Positions 1-13,830 are shown, numbered from the stretch's first letter. The stretch: 64,000 nucleotides of DNA from Dasypus novemcinctus (GCF_030445035.2 NC_080689.1:25511278-25575277); one strand, 5' to 3'. The notes: generated from the letters alone by a model not told the origin. Made by a program: numbers and translations.

Positions 1-180
1 AGCGTTTCCATCTGAATTTCAACTTTCATTGTGTAATGGTTGTAGCCATGGGAGATTGGATTGAATGTACAACAGAGAAGAAGAAAGGCTTATTTGTATA
101 AGATACTACAATCTTCAAGTTGTTTGGTATACATTATTGCATTTCCTCCTTGCAAGAGGCCCATGAATCAAGAAATATTT

Positions 181-246
181 CAGTGTTACAGATGAGGAAA
201 TGTGTGTCCTGAGACATTAAGTAATTTACTCAAAGGTCATATAGTT
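181..246 (+). repeat. MIR SINE fragment
   Basis: The segment reads like the MIR core and tail: 'acagatgaggaaa' followed by a degenerate 'ttaagtaatttactcaaaggtca', matching the family's usual 'gaggttaagtaacttgcccaaggtca'. It is short and diverged. Confidence 0.45.
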
Positions 247-964
247 TTGCTTTTTTTTTCTTTTTTGTTTGGTTTTCATGTCTGCCACCATGTTCCTGTA
301 TTCTACCCTCAGGACTGACTGTGAAAGCCACATCTCTACAAAATGAATTCCGTTGTCGTAACATTCACCTCTTCCTAAAATTATGGCACAGAAAATAAAA
401 TCTGTCCAACATGCAGAAAATAAAATCAGTCCAACAAAGAACTCTACATTTATTGCTTTTCTGGATAATTAAATTTTCTGGTATTTTATTTATATCCTAG
501 TAAAGAAATTTGGCAAATAGCCCACGAGACTTCCCATAGAATGAAAACAAACAAAAAATGCACATAGATCATATACACATCCAGCTCAATTACATAGCAA
601 TTCCAAATCTTTAATTCAACCCTTCATTGGAATGAAAATCTTTACTTCCTTTTCACCAGGTTTTTTAAAAAAAACAAAACGAGAAACCTAAGAGGTGGTA
701 GCATCAGTCTCTTTTTGCAATCAGCAGCACCATCTACTGGCAACAAAGAAAAACATGAAGGATTTTCATGACTTTAGTGAAAATTAAGGTTTAGTAAGGG
801 AAAGACAATTTCATAGCCCAGGACTTCATTGATTAATTTAGATCCAAGTACACACAATTTAATTTTAGTTCATGAGCTCCTTAAGCAAATTACAGAAGGA
901 ATCAGATAAAATCGAAGTAGAATTATTTAACTATGCATAACATAAAACGTAAAGTAAGAAAACT

Positions 965-1140
965 AGCTTTGGGAAAGAATAAAAATGGATTGAATCTCAG
1001 CTAAACCACTTAGTAGCTATATGACTTCTCTCAGCCTCAGTCTTCTCATCTGTCAAAGTTGAATAATGATATTTGCATTATAAGTTTATTTTGTGGATTA
1101 AATAATATATGTAAAATGTAGCCCATTGCTAACAAAACAA
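965..1140 (+). repeat. MIR SINE
   Basis: The order of MIR landmarks is preserved: 'actta.tagctatatgactt', then 'cctcagtcttctcatctgt', a short A/T-rich block and 'ggattaaataatatatgtaaaatgta'. It is ancient and diverged, as expected for MIR in any placental mammal. Confidence 0.65.
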
Positions 1141-4014
1141 GGTAGCTATTGTTTGAGGCCATTTTTAGAGCACATGCTAGGTTTTAGACTGTCCCAGCAA
1201 CTTTCTCCACAGCAACCCTGTCAAATGGAAAGACTGCAACTGTAGGTACCATGTCCAGGACCCCCCAGCCAACAATTAAGAGCCATATTTGAGTCCAAGT
1301 GTTCACCTGATTCTAAACACTTTATCGTTTCTACTATGTCCCAAAGCATAGCGACGTTGCTTTGGATTCCTTCCAGACATTGTCTCTGTGGATCCCACTT
1401 TGTGGTTCTCAATGTGGCTGTGCTTTCCATGCGGTCGCCTGGTCCCCATCCTTGGAGGTTTGACATATGCATTTCATTGTACAGAAACACCAAGCTTGCC
1501 TAACCAGCACAAATACATATGTATTTAAGGATGCGATTCCAGGAAGCTCCTTAGACTTTGATATGCAACCTTGATCATATCCAAGGATGAAAAGAATGAC
1601 AAACCTACAGTTCCACATGTCCTCTCAGCACTTAATCCAACCTCTCTATTTTTATCATGTCATTGGGCTACCAATCATTTTTCACAAAGCTGCCTCTATT
1701 TCAAGAATAGAATTCCTCAAGGACAAAAGTCTTGCTTGTCGAATGAATGAATGGATGAGTCAAAGATGATTACATATTATTTTCTCCACTATGAAGAGCT
1801 GATATCTCCATAAGGAACTGGGGTACAGGGAACTTAAATTCTTCCACACCAGCACATAGTGATTATTCATTTGAGATTTATTGAGTCGACTTGAATCCAG
1901 CCAAAATTGCCCTTTCCTTGCAGTATTTCCTTACAAGCCTTTCCCTTTTTAAATACCTATATTCAAAGAGAATTTCTTTTATTCAAATTTCTTTTCTAGA
2001 GTCCACTAGACTCTACACTGAGAGTCCAAAGTATTGACAATTAAAAATTGACATAATGCATATAAAAAAAAAGTTGTATTGCTAAAGTTGCTTTTAAAAC
2101 AAAGGGTATTTTTCCACTTATCTGCTTTTTTTTAAAAAAAGGAAGAAATCTCAAAGAGGTGTTTTGAATATTAGTCAAAATAGCACACACCTATCATGTT
2201 TAATGTAGGTGGACTGTGGGGCATTTGCAGTAGAGTACAGTGGAAAACAACTCTGTTACCAGTATATAGCCCAATGCTCCAAAATCCATTCCAGCTCTGA
2301 CATCCTATAAGGGTATGATAGATAGGAGGCACAAAGGGAAGTTTCCTTGCCAGTACAAGGGGTTGAATGTGCCTTTGCAGGCTGACCTGGAGACCCCACA
2401 AACACCACTTTCCCTCTAGAAAAATGCGTTCTGAGTTTCAAATGCTACGCCTACAGACTGTCAGAACGTTGGCCCTTCACGAACCGGAGCCTTCCTGCGG
2501 CGGCTAAGTAGGTCCCTCCTGGCAATGGTGGGGAGAGAAGGAACAGCAAAGCCCAGGGCGGCTGTAGCTGGGAGCCTCAGTGGGGGAAGTACTGACCATG
2601 ACAGAGCAAGCATAGAGCCCCTCCGGGAGCAGCGAGCAGCCCCGCTGCCTTAGCTCCTGAGGCGGGCAGACCCCGCTTTGTGGAGCATATTGCATGACCT
2701 CTGTAGAAGTCAACTGCACAGCTCTGCAAAGGGGAAGCCTGAAAAAATGTTAATGTGCTTGTCTGCTTGTGTGTTGGGGACACATGCCCTTCCCTTAGCC
2801 TGAGACACCATCTGACTCTGGGATTAAAGATTGTTTCAGCAGGAATGCAAAGTAGAAAAAAACTTGGCTTTTTGGCTAACAGCTTTTAGTTATTCCAAAT
2901 AAGATTTTGCAGCAAGACACTAAGCTTGAAATCCAAGCATTATTCAGAGACAGAAAGGAAGTTTTTATAAATTCCTCTATCTCCTCTTTAATATACGAAA
3001 ATGCAAACAGGACTGTAAAACTCCATATAGAGTACAAAAAAAGAAGTGAGAGGCAAGTCTTTCCCTTCTAAGTCCAGGAAACGTAAGAAAATGAAGGAGA
3101 AAGAAGCTGATGGCATAGGTCAGACAAGCTTTTCCTTCATAACCTCCATCTTCTCCCCCCTCCCCCAAGCCTTTGGGGGGCGTTGTGTGCTGTGGGGAAG
3201 GAGAGTTGGTGCCTTTCAGAAATACCCAGCCAGATAAAAGAACAGCTAGTAGTGGTTTGCTTTTCCTAGAATGAGGGGATCTGAAACCCTGGGGGGCAGT
3301 GCTGCTCAAAGTACCACCTGGGGAACCCTGCCCGCCACTTCCTGAGTGGCGAGCTAAGTACAGAAATTAGGAGGAATTGTGTAGACACGTTTATGTCACT
3401 TGGCATTGCCGCGACATCCAAACCCGTGGTCTGTGGAATCTTCTTGTGGAACAGGGTGAGGCCCATCCAGGTGCTGTCACGCCCATGAGCTGCGTCAGAG
3501 CAGGCCCAAGCCGTGCACCCGCCATGGCCGCAGGACCACACGGCAACAGGTGGTCAGCCAGAAGCCAGCAACGCGGCATGTTTTGAGAAAATGTAGGTAT
3601 TGAATATTTTAACTTGTTGCTTTTATGACCATTTTACTTTTAATCAATTTGACTTGTTCATCTATAGCTTAAGGTTATTAACTAAATTAGGGAAGTTAAA
3701 TTTGTATTGTTTATTTTTAAGCGTAAGTGATATATGATGAAAACAAGCTTCCCAGACTGCTTTTGTTCAGAAGTAACTTTTATTTTTCTGATTCAAGAAA
3801 TACATGTGCCAGAGGATGCCCAAATGGAAACATCAACTATAGTGGATTTGGTGAGAGGAGGAAGATTTATCGGGAAGGTGAAGTTCTTTTCTTTTTGCGT
3901 ATGGATTTTTCTATTTTCTACAAAAAGCAAAACAAAACATGGCATACATGAAAAAGGTTAGAGAAATAATGAGGATGCAGAGTTACTTGACTAAAAATGA
4001 TGATAAATAAAATC

Positions 4015-4260
4015 AGGTTCTCGCAAAGAAGCCAAAAGCAAAAGACCACATGTTGTATGGAGCTATTTATATAAAATACCCAGAAAAGGCAGATCTATAA
4101 AGACAGAAAGTAGATCAGGGTGGCTGAGGGCTGGATGTGGGAGTGGAGATTGACTACAAATGGAACCTTTGAATGAGGGCTCTTTATAGGGTGATGGCAA
4201 AGCTGGAAGAGTTGTATGACCTTAAAAAAAGAAAAGAAATACATACACACTGTAGAAAAA
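4015..4260 (+). repeat. Ancient L1 3' end fragment
   Basis: It contains the familiar L1M/L1ME 3'-terminal order 'agccaaaagcaaaagaccacatgttgtatgg', 'tttatataaaatacccagaaaaggc', 'tctataaagacagaaagtaga' and 'ggctgagggctgg'. The copy is diverged and truncated. Confidence 0.65.
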
Positions 4261-7200
4261 TTGGACAATATAGGCAATGCAAATTTCCCAGAATCCAACA
4301 ACAAAGAGAGGTCACCTTAACCATTTTCTATTTCCTACATATAGATAGAGATAACCTGTCTTTCTCTTGTCAAGAAATCACACTTCACCGAATGTAGCAG
4401 TAGTTGAAAACAAGTGGATGATTCTGAAGGCAGGGAAAAAAAGAAGTTCATATAGTTTCACTGGTTTTACTCTGAAATAAAATCCTATTTGCATCTGCTG
4501 TCAACACTGAGTTCCCTGGTTTCATCTGTTACTACCTGTAAATCTAGAAAGACCTGGCTTTTCTCGATGAGGGTTTCTTCACCAGACATACCAGGCTTGT
4601 GCACCCTCCTGGCCAGCTCTTCAGGAATTTCAAGGATCCCTTATTGGTTTACGACTGGAGTCTCCTTAAAGAAAGAGGCCCTCTGGTTTTCTGTAGTGCC
4701 TGTAGCATATAGGACAGCTCCTTCCACACCGTAGTTGCTTAGTAAAGTTTTGTTGATGTGAATACCAATGAAGGAACTGGTGAAAGAGTTAGGAAATCAA
4801 GGTCAAGATACCAGTAACAAGACTCTGATTGATGAAATAAAGGTTGTCCCAGCACAGCATCTGCTCTATGGTTGCTGGGGAAACCAGGCCAATCTTCAGA
4901 CCTCATACTTGGAAGTCTAAATAACTGAATACAATTGGCCCAAGAGAATGAAGAGAAGACACCACTCCTGGTAGAGGATGACCTTAGCCGATTTATTACT
5001 CGATTTTCTCATCTGTAAAGTCAGGAAGACAAACTAGATGACTGGACCTGTGTGTCCTCTAAGAGAATTCTAGTAGTTAATGTATTGAAATATTTCCTAC
5101 TAGCTGGTGAATAGCTGCTGGCCTGCCTCATAATAGATCCCCTCCAACCTCTCACCTGGCCTCCCTGTCCAGATGGTTTCTGCCCCACCTCCCCAGTAGC
5201 CCCTGTATCTCCCCAACATCTAGCAACTAAAAGCTAATGCCTGACCCAGCAGGGAACTTCCAGACCCTGCCCCAGCCCGAGAGCCTCACTAAATCACTGC
5301 TGTGCCCAACGTGATCAGGCCCCTACCAAATCTGGCAATCCAGCATTCCTAGGGCCCACCAAAGGAAATGTCCCAGGAGAGCCATTTTCCTTGCTTTCAA
5401 TCCTTTTTGGTACTTATATGTATGGCTAAACCCTGGTTTGATATCTTACTATTGCAAGATGCCTTACAATCTGCACAGCACTGGATCGTGCATGGTTATA
5501 TTGGATTCTCAAAACCACCCTGTACAAGGCACTAAGTATTATACTCACTTTACAAATAAGGAATCCTAATAAACTCAGAGAGGTTCAGTAACCCGCCTGC
5601 ACCCTTTTTGAAGTCAGTCCCTTGGACTTCAAGTTCAAGTTTCCTATTACAATCATGTTACTTCTTAGCATCCTTTGAATAAAGGCAGTGGACTCTCTTG
5701 TTTGACTTGGTAGGAAGCAGCTCATCAAAGCTTAGCTGTTTATGTTCATTTCTACAGCAACTAGGTGACGCTATGCCACATTAAATGGAGGCTGAAAGGA
5801 AATATAAGACAGAGTCCAGAACCCATATTATTTCTGTCTTGGGAGTTTACTGAATTCTCTACAAAAGAACTACCAGATGAGTACAGTACATTGCAGTTTT
5901 GCCTTTCTAACAGCAAATGAAATAAATATAAAACTCAGCAGTAGAATCTTTACTTTCTGAATGTGTATCCATAAATAGGAGAAAGAATAAGTAGGATGAC
6001 AGATTTAGTTAAGGGGGGAGAAGGATTTTCCAGGTTTGGAGAAGAATTCAAAAGAAAAAAAGACTAACCCACTCATGAACAGGCATCGCAAGGAAGGCAT
6101 AAAATTCAAGTGACACATACTTGCTGTATCCGCTTTGTGAAAGGGTTATGGATGGGAAGCCTTTAGAATCCTCAGTTATCCTCACCTTTCTGGGGTTTTC
6201 TGTGTGAATCTTCCCTCTGTGAAGGAATAGACTAACTTTTCTGTGTAGTTTCATAAGTTTGTGATCTTTTTGTCTAACATATTTGTAAGGAAATAAAGAC
6301 ATTTTTATTCTGTCAGCAACTGCCAGGGGATTCCCCCTTCATTGGAGTCTCTTGCTTGTTGGGAAATAAATCAATAGGACCATTCTGAGCAGGTGAGTTC
6401 CTGGGGAGATGGAGAGGTGTGTTGGCTTGTGCCGAGTCTCCCTGGGAGGTGAATTGTCTGCTCTTTGGTGGAGCTGGGGTGAGAAAATGGGGCAGGCAGG
6501 GGAGGGGAAGGACACGGAGGTGGCAGCATGTGGAGTGCAACATCTTACCATTCTCTACAGCCAATAACTTCACGAGATGCTGGATGAGAGTGGCCATGTA
6601 GAGAAAGCTCTAAAATCCAGGTTGTGGAGAGAGAAAAACAGAAAACACTGTGATCCCAGACACTCAGCAGAGAGCTCCATTAGGAACTTATTTTCCTAAA
6701 TCCCCAAAGGGCAGGGAGGTCCCAGCTAACATCTGGGTTACATCGTTCATAGCTCGAAAGGTTTTTCATATCTGAATAATAAAAATTGACCGATTTAATA
6801 CTTCCTAAATTACTGGGGAGGTTGTACCAAATGTGACTCTTCTTGGTCTTCCTTGACTTAAGGTATCATGATTCCTTTTATGCTCTAAATTACAGTTTCC
6901 AAAAGGCTGGTCTTTGAAGGCCCTCACGTGGTCTATGGGTTGCCCAAATGCAATGGGTAGGTTTTATTTGAAGAACAGTTTCTGCTAGAGACGTGAATGT
7001 TCCATTAAAGAGTACAGAAATAGATATTTGAAAATTATAACCACAAAGATACTCACATGCTAGGCAAACAGTTCAAAAGTTGTATGAGTGTGTGTGTGTG
7101 TTTACAAGCAGAAGTTTTGAGGTGGGTGGTGCCAGAGATTCCTTCAGTGTGGTTCATAGTCTGAGATCTCATTAGGGATTTCATTAAGAAATCAAACCAC

Positions 7201-7900
7201 TTTCTTTGAGAATCTTTAAAACAGGTATTTGTAACTGATAGTTTAGCTGAGAAAATATTTTGACCCAAACATTTGCAATTTCATTTCTGACCATAATGGA
7301 GGAATTGTCTTGGACATGTTGCCCTCATAACTAATTTTATTTCTAGTGGTATAAATAGTTATTCAGTTTTGAAGTTTACCACTGATTTAAATTTTAGGGG
7401 CTGGTTTGGGAAGAGATTGGTTAGGAAATCCTTGCTCAGAAAGGGTCTCTTGAAAACCTTCCTTACTTTTTATCATAGTATCTATTTTCTAATGTCAATA
7501 TAAAAAATGCTACTCTAGCCATTGGTTTGAAGTCATGGTAAGCAGATCATTCAGATAGGAAAAATGTGGTGGCTGCTGAATTTTTAAAATTTAATCTCCT
7601 GAAATAATAAAAACTGGACATAGCAACTGGAATCATGAAAGAGAAGCAGTGAGAACATCTTCAACAAAACTCAGTGAAAAGGAGTTCTTACAACCTCAGA
7701 ATATGGATGTATGTGCCCAAAACAGCAGCATGGCCTGAGAGAGAAAGAAAAGTCCAGAAAGATCTTATGAGCAGAGAACCAACAACCTCAGCAAGACTCA
7801 CTTCTGAAAAGAGAGAACCTTACACTGTGTGAGACCCTACATGAGCAAATTGAGAAACATCCAGTGAAAAAGTCTCCAAATTGGTGGAGGATGGTGGCTG
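4261..7900. other. Intergenic stretch, no gene seen
   Basis: I see no exon-like conserved frame. A weak L2-like tail ('cctgtagcatataggac.....gttgcttagtaaa') lies near 4.69-4.76 kb, a MIR is listed separately at 5.49 kb, and a short (TG)n run is at about 7085-7100. The remainder is unassigned AT-rich sequence. Confidence 0.5.
5486..5640 (+). repeat. MIR SINE, 3' half
   Basis: It carries MIR landmarks: 'ttctcaaaaccaccctgtacaaggcacta', 'tactcactttacaaataaggaa' and 'cagagaggttcagtaaccc', the family's usual Ca2+-free 'cattttacagatgagg...agaggttaagtaac' pattern. It is diverged. Confidence 0.6.
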
Positions 7901-7904
7901 GATT

Positions 7905-8395
7905 GTACTGTTGTCAGCTTGGTCGCAATGGCATGGGAGACCAAATAACAACCTCCCAAAGACGGTCACACTAATCCCTGGGACCAGTGGCTGAAGGCTT
8001 ACATGGCAAAAGAGACTTCACAGATGTGGTCAAGGGAAGGATCTTGAGATGGGAAGATTGTTCTGGAGATTCTGGGTGGGCCCAGTGTACTCACAAGGGC
8101 CCTCATTAGAGGGAGGCAGGAAGACCAGCATCAGAGAAGATGACATAGGATGGATGCAGGGATTGGAGGGATATGCTTTGAGGATGCAAGAAGGGATCAC
8201 AAGCCAAGGGATCCAGGTAGCCTCTAGAAGAGGAAAGGCAAGGAAATAGATTCTTCCCTTGAGTCTCTGAAAGGGGCGTGGCTTAGCCCAATGAGATTCT
8301 GCAGACTCTGACCTCCAGAACTATAAGGTAACCCAGTTGCATTGTTTTAAGCCTCTAAATTTCTGGCATTCGTAGCAGCAGCAATAGGAAATGAT
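7905..8395 (+). repeat. MLT1-type MaLR LTR
   Basis: The order of MLT1 landmarks is present: 'aatccctgggaccagt', 'tggcaaaagagacttcacagatgtg', 'ttctgggtgggcccagtgta', 'agggccctcatta', then 'tctgacctccagaactataaggtaa' and 'ttgttttaagcctctaaatttctgg'. It is an ancient solo LTR of about 490 bp. The 5' boundary is uncertain. Confidence 0.65.
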
Positions 8396-8794
8396 GGTTC
8401 CTCAGAATCCCCCTCTCCTGTGCGCCCAGGCTAGAGTTGGTCAGAGGAGGAACTTGGACAAGATTTGGGAAGCAGAAATACAGCAGCAGCCATGTCTCTC
8501 TGAAAGTCTTTGAGATGAGCTAAGGCTCCTACAGGTTCCAGGCTGGCCTCACTCTCCTCTGCTCCGTGTGCGGCTCTTCTTCCAGCCTTGCAGGTCCTGC
8601 TGGCGACTAGTGGCCCCAGACCCCCACCGGATACTCCACTATGACCCACAGAGGCCGCAGCTACACTGCAGCAACAGCTTCCCTTCCACAAACTCCCCCT
8701 CATAGGTTCATAGCAATAGCTGGACTCTTGGTTTTTCAGATTCCTCTGCATTCTCCAACCTTCCTTCTATACCAGAGCTTCAAGAGGATGACTT
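8396..8794. other. Unassigned spacer
   Basis: About 400 bp, moderately GC-rich in the middle. No repeat or exon is recognised. Confidence 0.4.
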
Positions 8795-9242
8795 AGATAA
8801 TATCAAAGTGTTTCCCAAGTGACTATACCAATTTACTTTGCAATGAATGAGAGTTCCTATTGTTCCATAACCTCATTAACACTTGATATTGGCAGATTCT
8901 TAATTTTCGACCCACTGGAAACTATATGATGGCATCTCTTTGTGTTTTAATTGGCATACTTCTTGATAATAAATGAGATGATTCATATTTTAATATTTTT
9001 AGTGGTCTACTGGATTTCCTTGTTTGTAAAGTATATGTGACTTTTCCCCATTTTTCTATGAGATCTTTTTCTTTTAATTCATAGTTATTTGTCTACTCCA
9101 CAGATTACTTCTTTGTCAGTTATATGTATTGCAAATATCTTCTCCCAGTGTGTGGTCTGCCTTTTCACTCTCTTTAAAAAGCCCCTAATTTTGATGTGAT
9201 CAAATTTATAAGTTTTTCTTCTTCTAATTTATTGTGCCTATA
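8795..9242 (-). repeat. Ancient L1 fragment (antisense part)
   Basis: It reads as the antisense of an L1M-type ORF2 end/3' region: 'ccaatttactttgcaatgaatgagagttcc', 'taacacttgatattggcagattcttaatttt', 'gcaaatatcttctcccagtgtgtggtctgccttttcac', and 'attttgatgtgatcaaattta'. Together with the sense-oriented piece that follows immediately, it may be a single L1 copy with an inverted 5' part. Confidence 0.65.
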
Positions 9243-9800
9243 CTAAAACCCAGCAGTTCTACTTCTAGGTATACATTCTAGAAAAACTCTTTCCAAATTC
9301 TCCAGGTACAATATCGTTATAGTAGCATTGCTTCTGAAAAAGAAAATCAAACAAACAAATAAAATAAACTAGGAGGATCCCTAAGTGTCCATCAACAGAG
9401 ATAAATAAATGTGTTTCCATTTGAAGTAACAAACTACAAACCTTGTATGAGTCTCACAAACATAACTGTTAACTGAAGGAAATAATTCCTTTCATTAAAA
9501 GTTCAAAATCAACTCAAGTTAAATATTATATTATTTAGAGATAAGAACAGACATGTTAAACTTAAAGAGAAGGAAGGAGCAATTCCTCTAAACATCAGGA
9601 TTAAGCTTACCTCTGGGGTGGCAGAGGATGTAAGAAGAGAGGGGCACACAAAGGGCTTCTAAGGTGGTGGTGACATTCTAATTTTCAGCTTGAGGTGTTT
9701 TCATGGCTTTTTGGTTCATTATTGTTCTTTGAAATGAGCATATGTTTTATGTCATTGTTGTATGATCTATTTTCCCAATTAAACATTTTAATAGATACTA
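9243..9800 (+). repeat. Ancient L1 fragment (sense part)
   Basis: Sense L1 3' landmarks follow directly after the antisense piece: 'acccagcagttctacttctaggtatac', 'tatagtagcattgctt', 'taagtgtccatcaacagagat', and 'cctctggggtggcagagg'. The switch of orientation near 9242 suggests 5' inversion during insertion, or two adjoining fragments. Confidence 0.6.
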
Positions 9801-12800
9801 TTCTCCTCACAGTCGTATCTGCCATCCGGGTTTAGGGAGCCGATTAGAGGATACGGAATACTTTAGGGGAGCAGTCCCCAAATTCCAGCTGTGCACCTAT
9901 TGCATCGGTATCACATGGGCTGCGTTAACAACACAGACTGTCGGCCCCCACCTCTATGGCATCAGAATGTCCCGCGTGTCGTTCTGCCAAGGCAGCTTTC
10001 TGTCCAGATATGTTGGGCCACTTCAGGCCACCCAGGCCTCCGCAGGAATCAGCCTGAGTGTCCGTGGCTCCTTACTGCCCTCTCCTGGCCAGGTTTCCCA
10101 TGCAAACTGAGCGGCGTACACCAGCCCAAAGGAGCAGACAGCTTCTGTCTGGTTTGGTGGTGGCTCTGACACGATTGGGTCTGATGGCAGAACACAGCAG
10201 CCAGAAGCCATGGCTTTGTCTGCTACGTCTGTTGTAGACCTAAGTGCTATCCCTTGGCTCACATGCCCAAAAGGAGTCTCTGCTTCCTTCCCACAGCGAT
10301 GATCTCATGGATCCATAGACCTGCTACCTGCACCAGCTCTCCTGCCTGCCCAGTCCTCCCTGCCTAGGGAGACCCCCGACCCTGGACTCTGCAATCCCAC
10401 CTGCACTCACCAAACGGCCACACCTTCTCGACATCATCTGGCCTCCTCTGCTGCAGGAACAGTGTCTGTGGTCTAGCTTGAATCCTGGATGAGCCCATCC
10501 CATCCATTGACTTCCACTGGACCAGGCCAGTGGTGAGAGAAACACTGCCCTGAGACCATTTTGGAAACACTCGATGACTGCTGTTTCTTCCCCTTGGCCA
10601 GTCCTCCTCCTTTTTGCACTTTCTGCTCCTCCATCCGTCAGTTCCTGATATTGAGCTTGGAATTGGTATAGCTCAAAGGATCAGCCGTGTCCTGAGTGCC
10701 CAGCCAGGCTCCAAGTGTGAGGAGTTCCCCTGCCCTTGCCCCGCCTCGGGGCCCAGCCCTGGCCTCCTGTGAAGCCTGGGTTTAGGCCTGGCTGTTACAC
10801 GTGGCCACTGAGCTCTTTTGAGCGAAGACACCCCTGCTTCCTCCCCAGGATATCACCACTCCCTATGGAAGGCAGTGTAGTGTAACAATTTAAAATAGCA
10901 ATTTGGATTCAGAATCAGATTGTAATCTCTGTTTGCTTATTAGCCTGATGGCCTTGGACCACTTACTTTAACATATCTAAACCTCAATTTCCTTATCTGT
11001 AAAACAGGGACAATAACATTTAACTCAAAGGCTGTTGTGATAATCACATGAGACAGACCATGGGAAAAAAGTGCTTATCACATTTCATACAAGGGAAGCA
11101 ATATTTTTGTTATTCTTCTCCATCATCATAAAGTCCAGACCTTTAGGGCTCTAGGGGCTCTGTCTCAGAAGTGGGGTCATTTGGGGCCCTGAGTCAGAGG
11201 GGCCTTTTGGAACGGCCAGCTCCCTGGGAACTCTCGAGGCCCTAGAGTCTAGAGAAAACTGCCGCTTGACCCCAGTCTGTCTCCTCCAATCCCAGGCGTG
11301 ACTCTGGCCTAGAAGGTGGATCTTCAGCTCTTCCCAGGGCTCACGAGGCCTCTCCTAGGCTCTACCTGCCCCTCAAGTCAGCCAAGGGGCCTGCTGGGTC
11401 AGGAGAGCACATGCCCTTCTCTTCCACTCTCGTGCCGGCTTCCCCTCGCGTCCACCACTGCTCTCTCACTCACACTTGCAGCCTGCCAAGGACGCCGGGG
11501 GACACTGTTTTACCCGCATCCATCTACTGTCGCTAGGAGTTTGGGGTTTGAGGCTTCCCGGTTTAGAGAACCCTCTGTTCTTTAATCAGCTGCCATATCA
11601 TTATATGCTTAAGGTGTGATGGCTGAATCCCCCAAAGGGACTCTTTAGTGCAACCCAGGAAAGGGACTCCGGCTGTGTTGACAGCTTTCTGTTGTCAAGT
11701 CCCCAGGGGCTGCTGCTCCTAAACTCACCCTACTTTGCCTCCTCGGCGCCTCCTGCCTCCTGCCTCCAGAGTCTGTCACGAGGCTCACAGACCCTCCTTG
11801 ACTCGCGTCTGGCAAGTCCAGGACTCCCAACGTGGTCCATTCCTCAGGACAGCTGCAGTGACTGGAATTCACACAGAGAGCAACCTTGACCTGCCTCGCT
11901 GGAGAAATTCCCTTAACTCTGTCCTCTGTCTCTAGCACATAGAGCCTGGAGTATTGCCTAGTACTGTGCGCACACTTGCCAAGCACTGAACCATCAAATA
12001 AACTCTTCACAATTAGATGCTGGAGAAAATGGAACCACCCGGAAACCAAAAGACCTGAGTCCTGGACGCAACTCTTCCCTCGCTGCGTGTGCATAGCTCA
12101 CTTTCTCCTCTCTGGGTTCTTCTTCTGCAGGTGGGCGGGCTAGGCTGGAGTGGCCTTCTCCACTTCCGACCGGCCTGTGGTCAACTGCAGCTTCCCGGGC
12201 ACACAGAAAGTCAGATTTGCTCTTTCTGAGCACCGCCCTTCTGAGAAGCTCCAGGCGCTCAGACAATGTGTCTCTACTTTTGCTTTATCACTTAATACAA
12301 CCTCAAGAGCAAGGCCTCCGATTCATCCAAGATGCAGATCCAATACGGTGATTTGCATGCAGTCACAAAATAAATCACTTCAGAGACCAAAACTGCAATT
12401 CTGTCTCTCCACCAGGCCCTGCATTTGGGCCATCAAGATGACCCAAGACTAAAACCAGCCCCACCCCCACCCCAGATTCTTGGTTGGTTTATATCCTTAC
12501 AAAACTTCTTTAAATTACATTTTAACTTTCAACATGGTGTTAGAAATCAAGTCTGTCACCATTCAAAACTCTTCCATTAATCTGCATGAAGAACATTAGG
12601 AAGTTGTGGTGATCATCCGCTTTTCCTCTTCTTTTGTTTTATTCACTTCAGTTTAAATCCACAGCCCACGCGGCACCCACGCCAGGTCACAGTGATTCAG
12701 TGTGGAGGTAGTGAGTATCGTCAGTCCTGCTTTGTGTCTTATACCCAAAACTCCAGGCAGGCACAAAGGGCACACCATCCCACACTGGCCCCACCCCGAG

Positions 12801-13830
12801 TAGTGAATCCCCAAAGGCCAGCCAGGCTCCCAGGAGAACAGCAAACAAGTTTCCCAAGGCAACACTATCTTATCTCTGACCTTGTCCCCTTATCTAAGAA
12901 GAGAGGATCAAATTCTCCCTTTTCCCAGAGCAGTTACTTGTACTAATGGAAGGAATGAAGATTTCTTACTTTCTTTTACCTTAGTCAGGACTTTGATGCG
13001 ACTCTGTAAAAGGACACTGGGGTTCCACTGAGGCTCCATCTCATGGTCACTAAGTCTTGTTTTAGATGTTATGATTAATTGTGTTTATGAATAGCCAGTT
13101 TGCCTCAGAAAGTCCAGCACCCGCCAGGTAGGAAAACAGGCAAGAGTTCCTGAAACCCCGAGAGTGGGAGGTGGGGGGGAGGAGAAGCAGAAGCGCGGAG
13201 GGGATCAGGACCAGGACAACTTGTGGCTGGGAAAAAAAAAAATGCTGGACCTTGAAAGCGAAGGCCTTGGAAATGACCACAGACAGAACAGCTCATGCCA
13301 GAGCTGAAATCTAAAGACAGGGCTGGAGACAGAGTGGTGGTGAGGAAAGACAAGACACGGGAAGAGAGCACGGTCACACTGAGCAGAGTACTAGGATGAG
13401 ACTTCAGCCTCCCCAGGAACTTAGCTCACCATCATGGGAAAAGGGGAGAAGGAGAAGGGAGAGGGGGAAGAGTCCTGCATTTGACTGGGGGAGGGGTTTC
13501 CCCATAGAGTTTTTAATCTGGAAGTAACCAAGTTACCTTGAATTGGCAATTTTAGTTTTTTCTATTGCATTGCTGGCCAGAATATACGTTTCTGCCACCA
13601 GTTATGGTCACAGATTAGTAAAGTGACATTTCTACATATTTGAATCTTGTGGCTGTGAAAGGCTTTCCTGCTATGCCAGCAAGTGTGCTTCACTGAGGGA
13701 CATTTTAGTCGATCTCTATAAAATATTTTTACTCCCAAAGGCTAAGGCGTTTGCCAGTATGCCTTATAGCAAATCGAATCTAGAAGCATGTTAGAGTAGC
13801 TTATATTTATCCAAAAATGGAATGGTCAGT
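9801..13830. other. Intergenic stretch with MER5-like and MIR pieces
   Basis: A MER5-like piece is seen at about 9872-9972 ('gcagtccccaaattccagctgtgcacc' then 'ggcccccacctct.tggcatcagaa'). A MIR is listed separately at 10.87 kb. The moderately GC-rich parts (10.0-10.8, 11.1-12.2 kb) give overlapping open frames on both strands but none shows conserved-protein features. No gene is recognised. Confidence 0.45.
10865..11100 (+). repeat. MIR SINE, nearly full length
   Basis: It begins with 'ggcagtgtagtgtaacaattt', includes 'gattcagaatcagattg', 'ccttggaccacttactttaac', 'cctcaatttccttatctgtaaaacagggacaataa', and ends 'aaggctgttgtgataatcacatgaga'. The complete set of MIR landmarks is in order. Confidence 0.8.

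Larger units (their letters stand above)
1..4010. other. Intergenic stretch, no gene seen
   Basis: No exon, conserved reading frame or RNA gene is recognised here. The open frames are short and overlap one another in unrelated frames. Apart from two MIR pieces listed separately, the sequence is AT-rich, unannotatable DNA. A locally GC-richer patch lies near 3.1-3.6 kb. If the locus order matches other mammals as I recall it, this lies in the gap between CDC42EP3 and RMDN2; that is inference. Confidence 0.5.
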
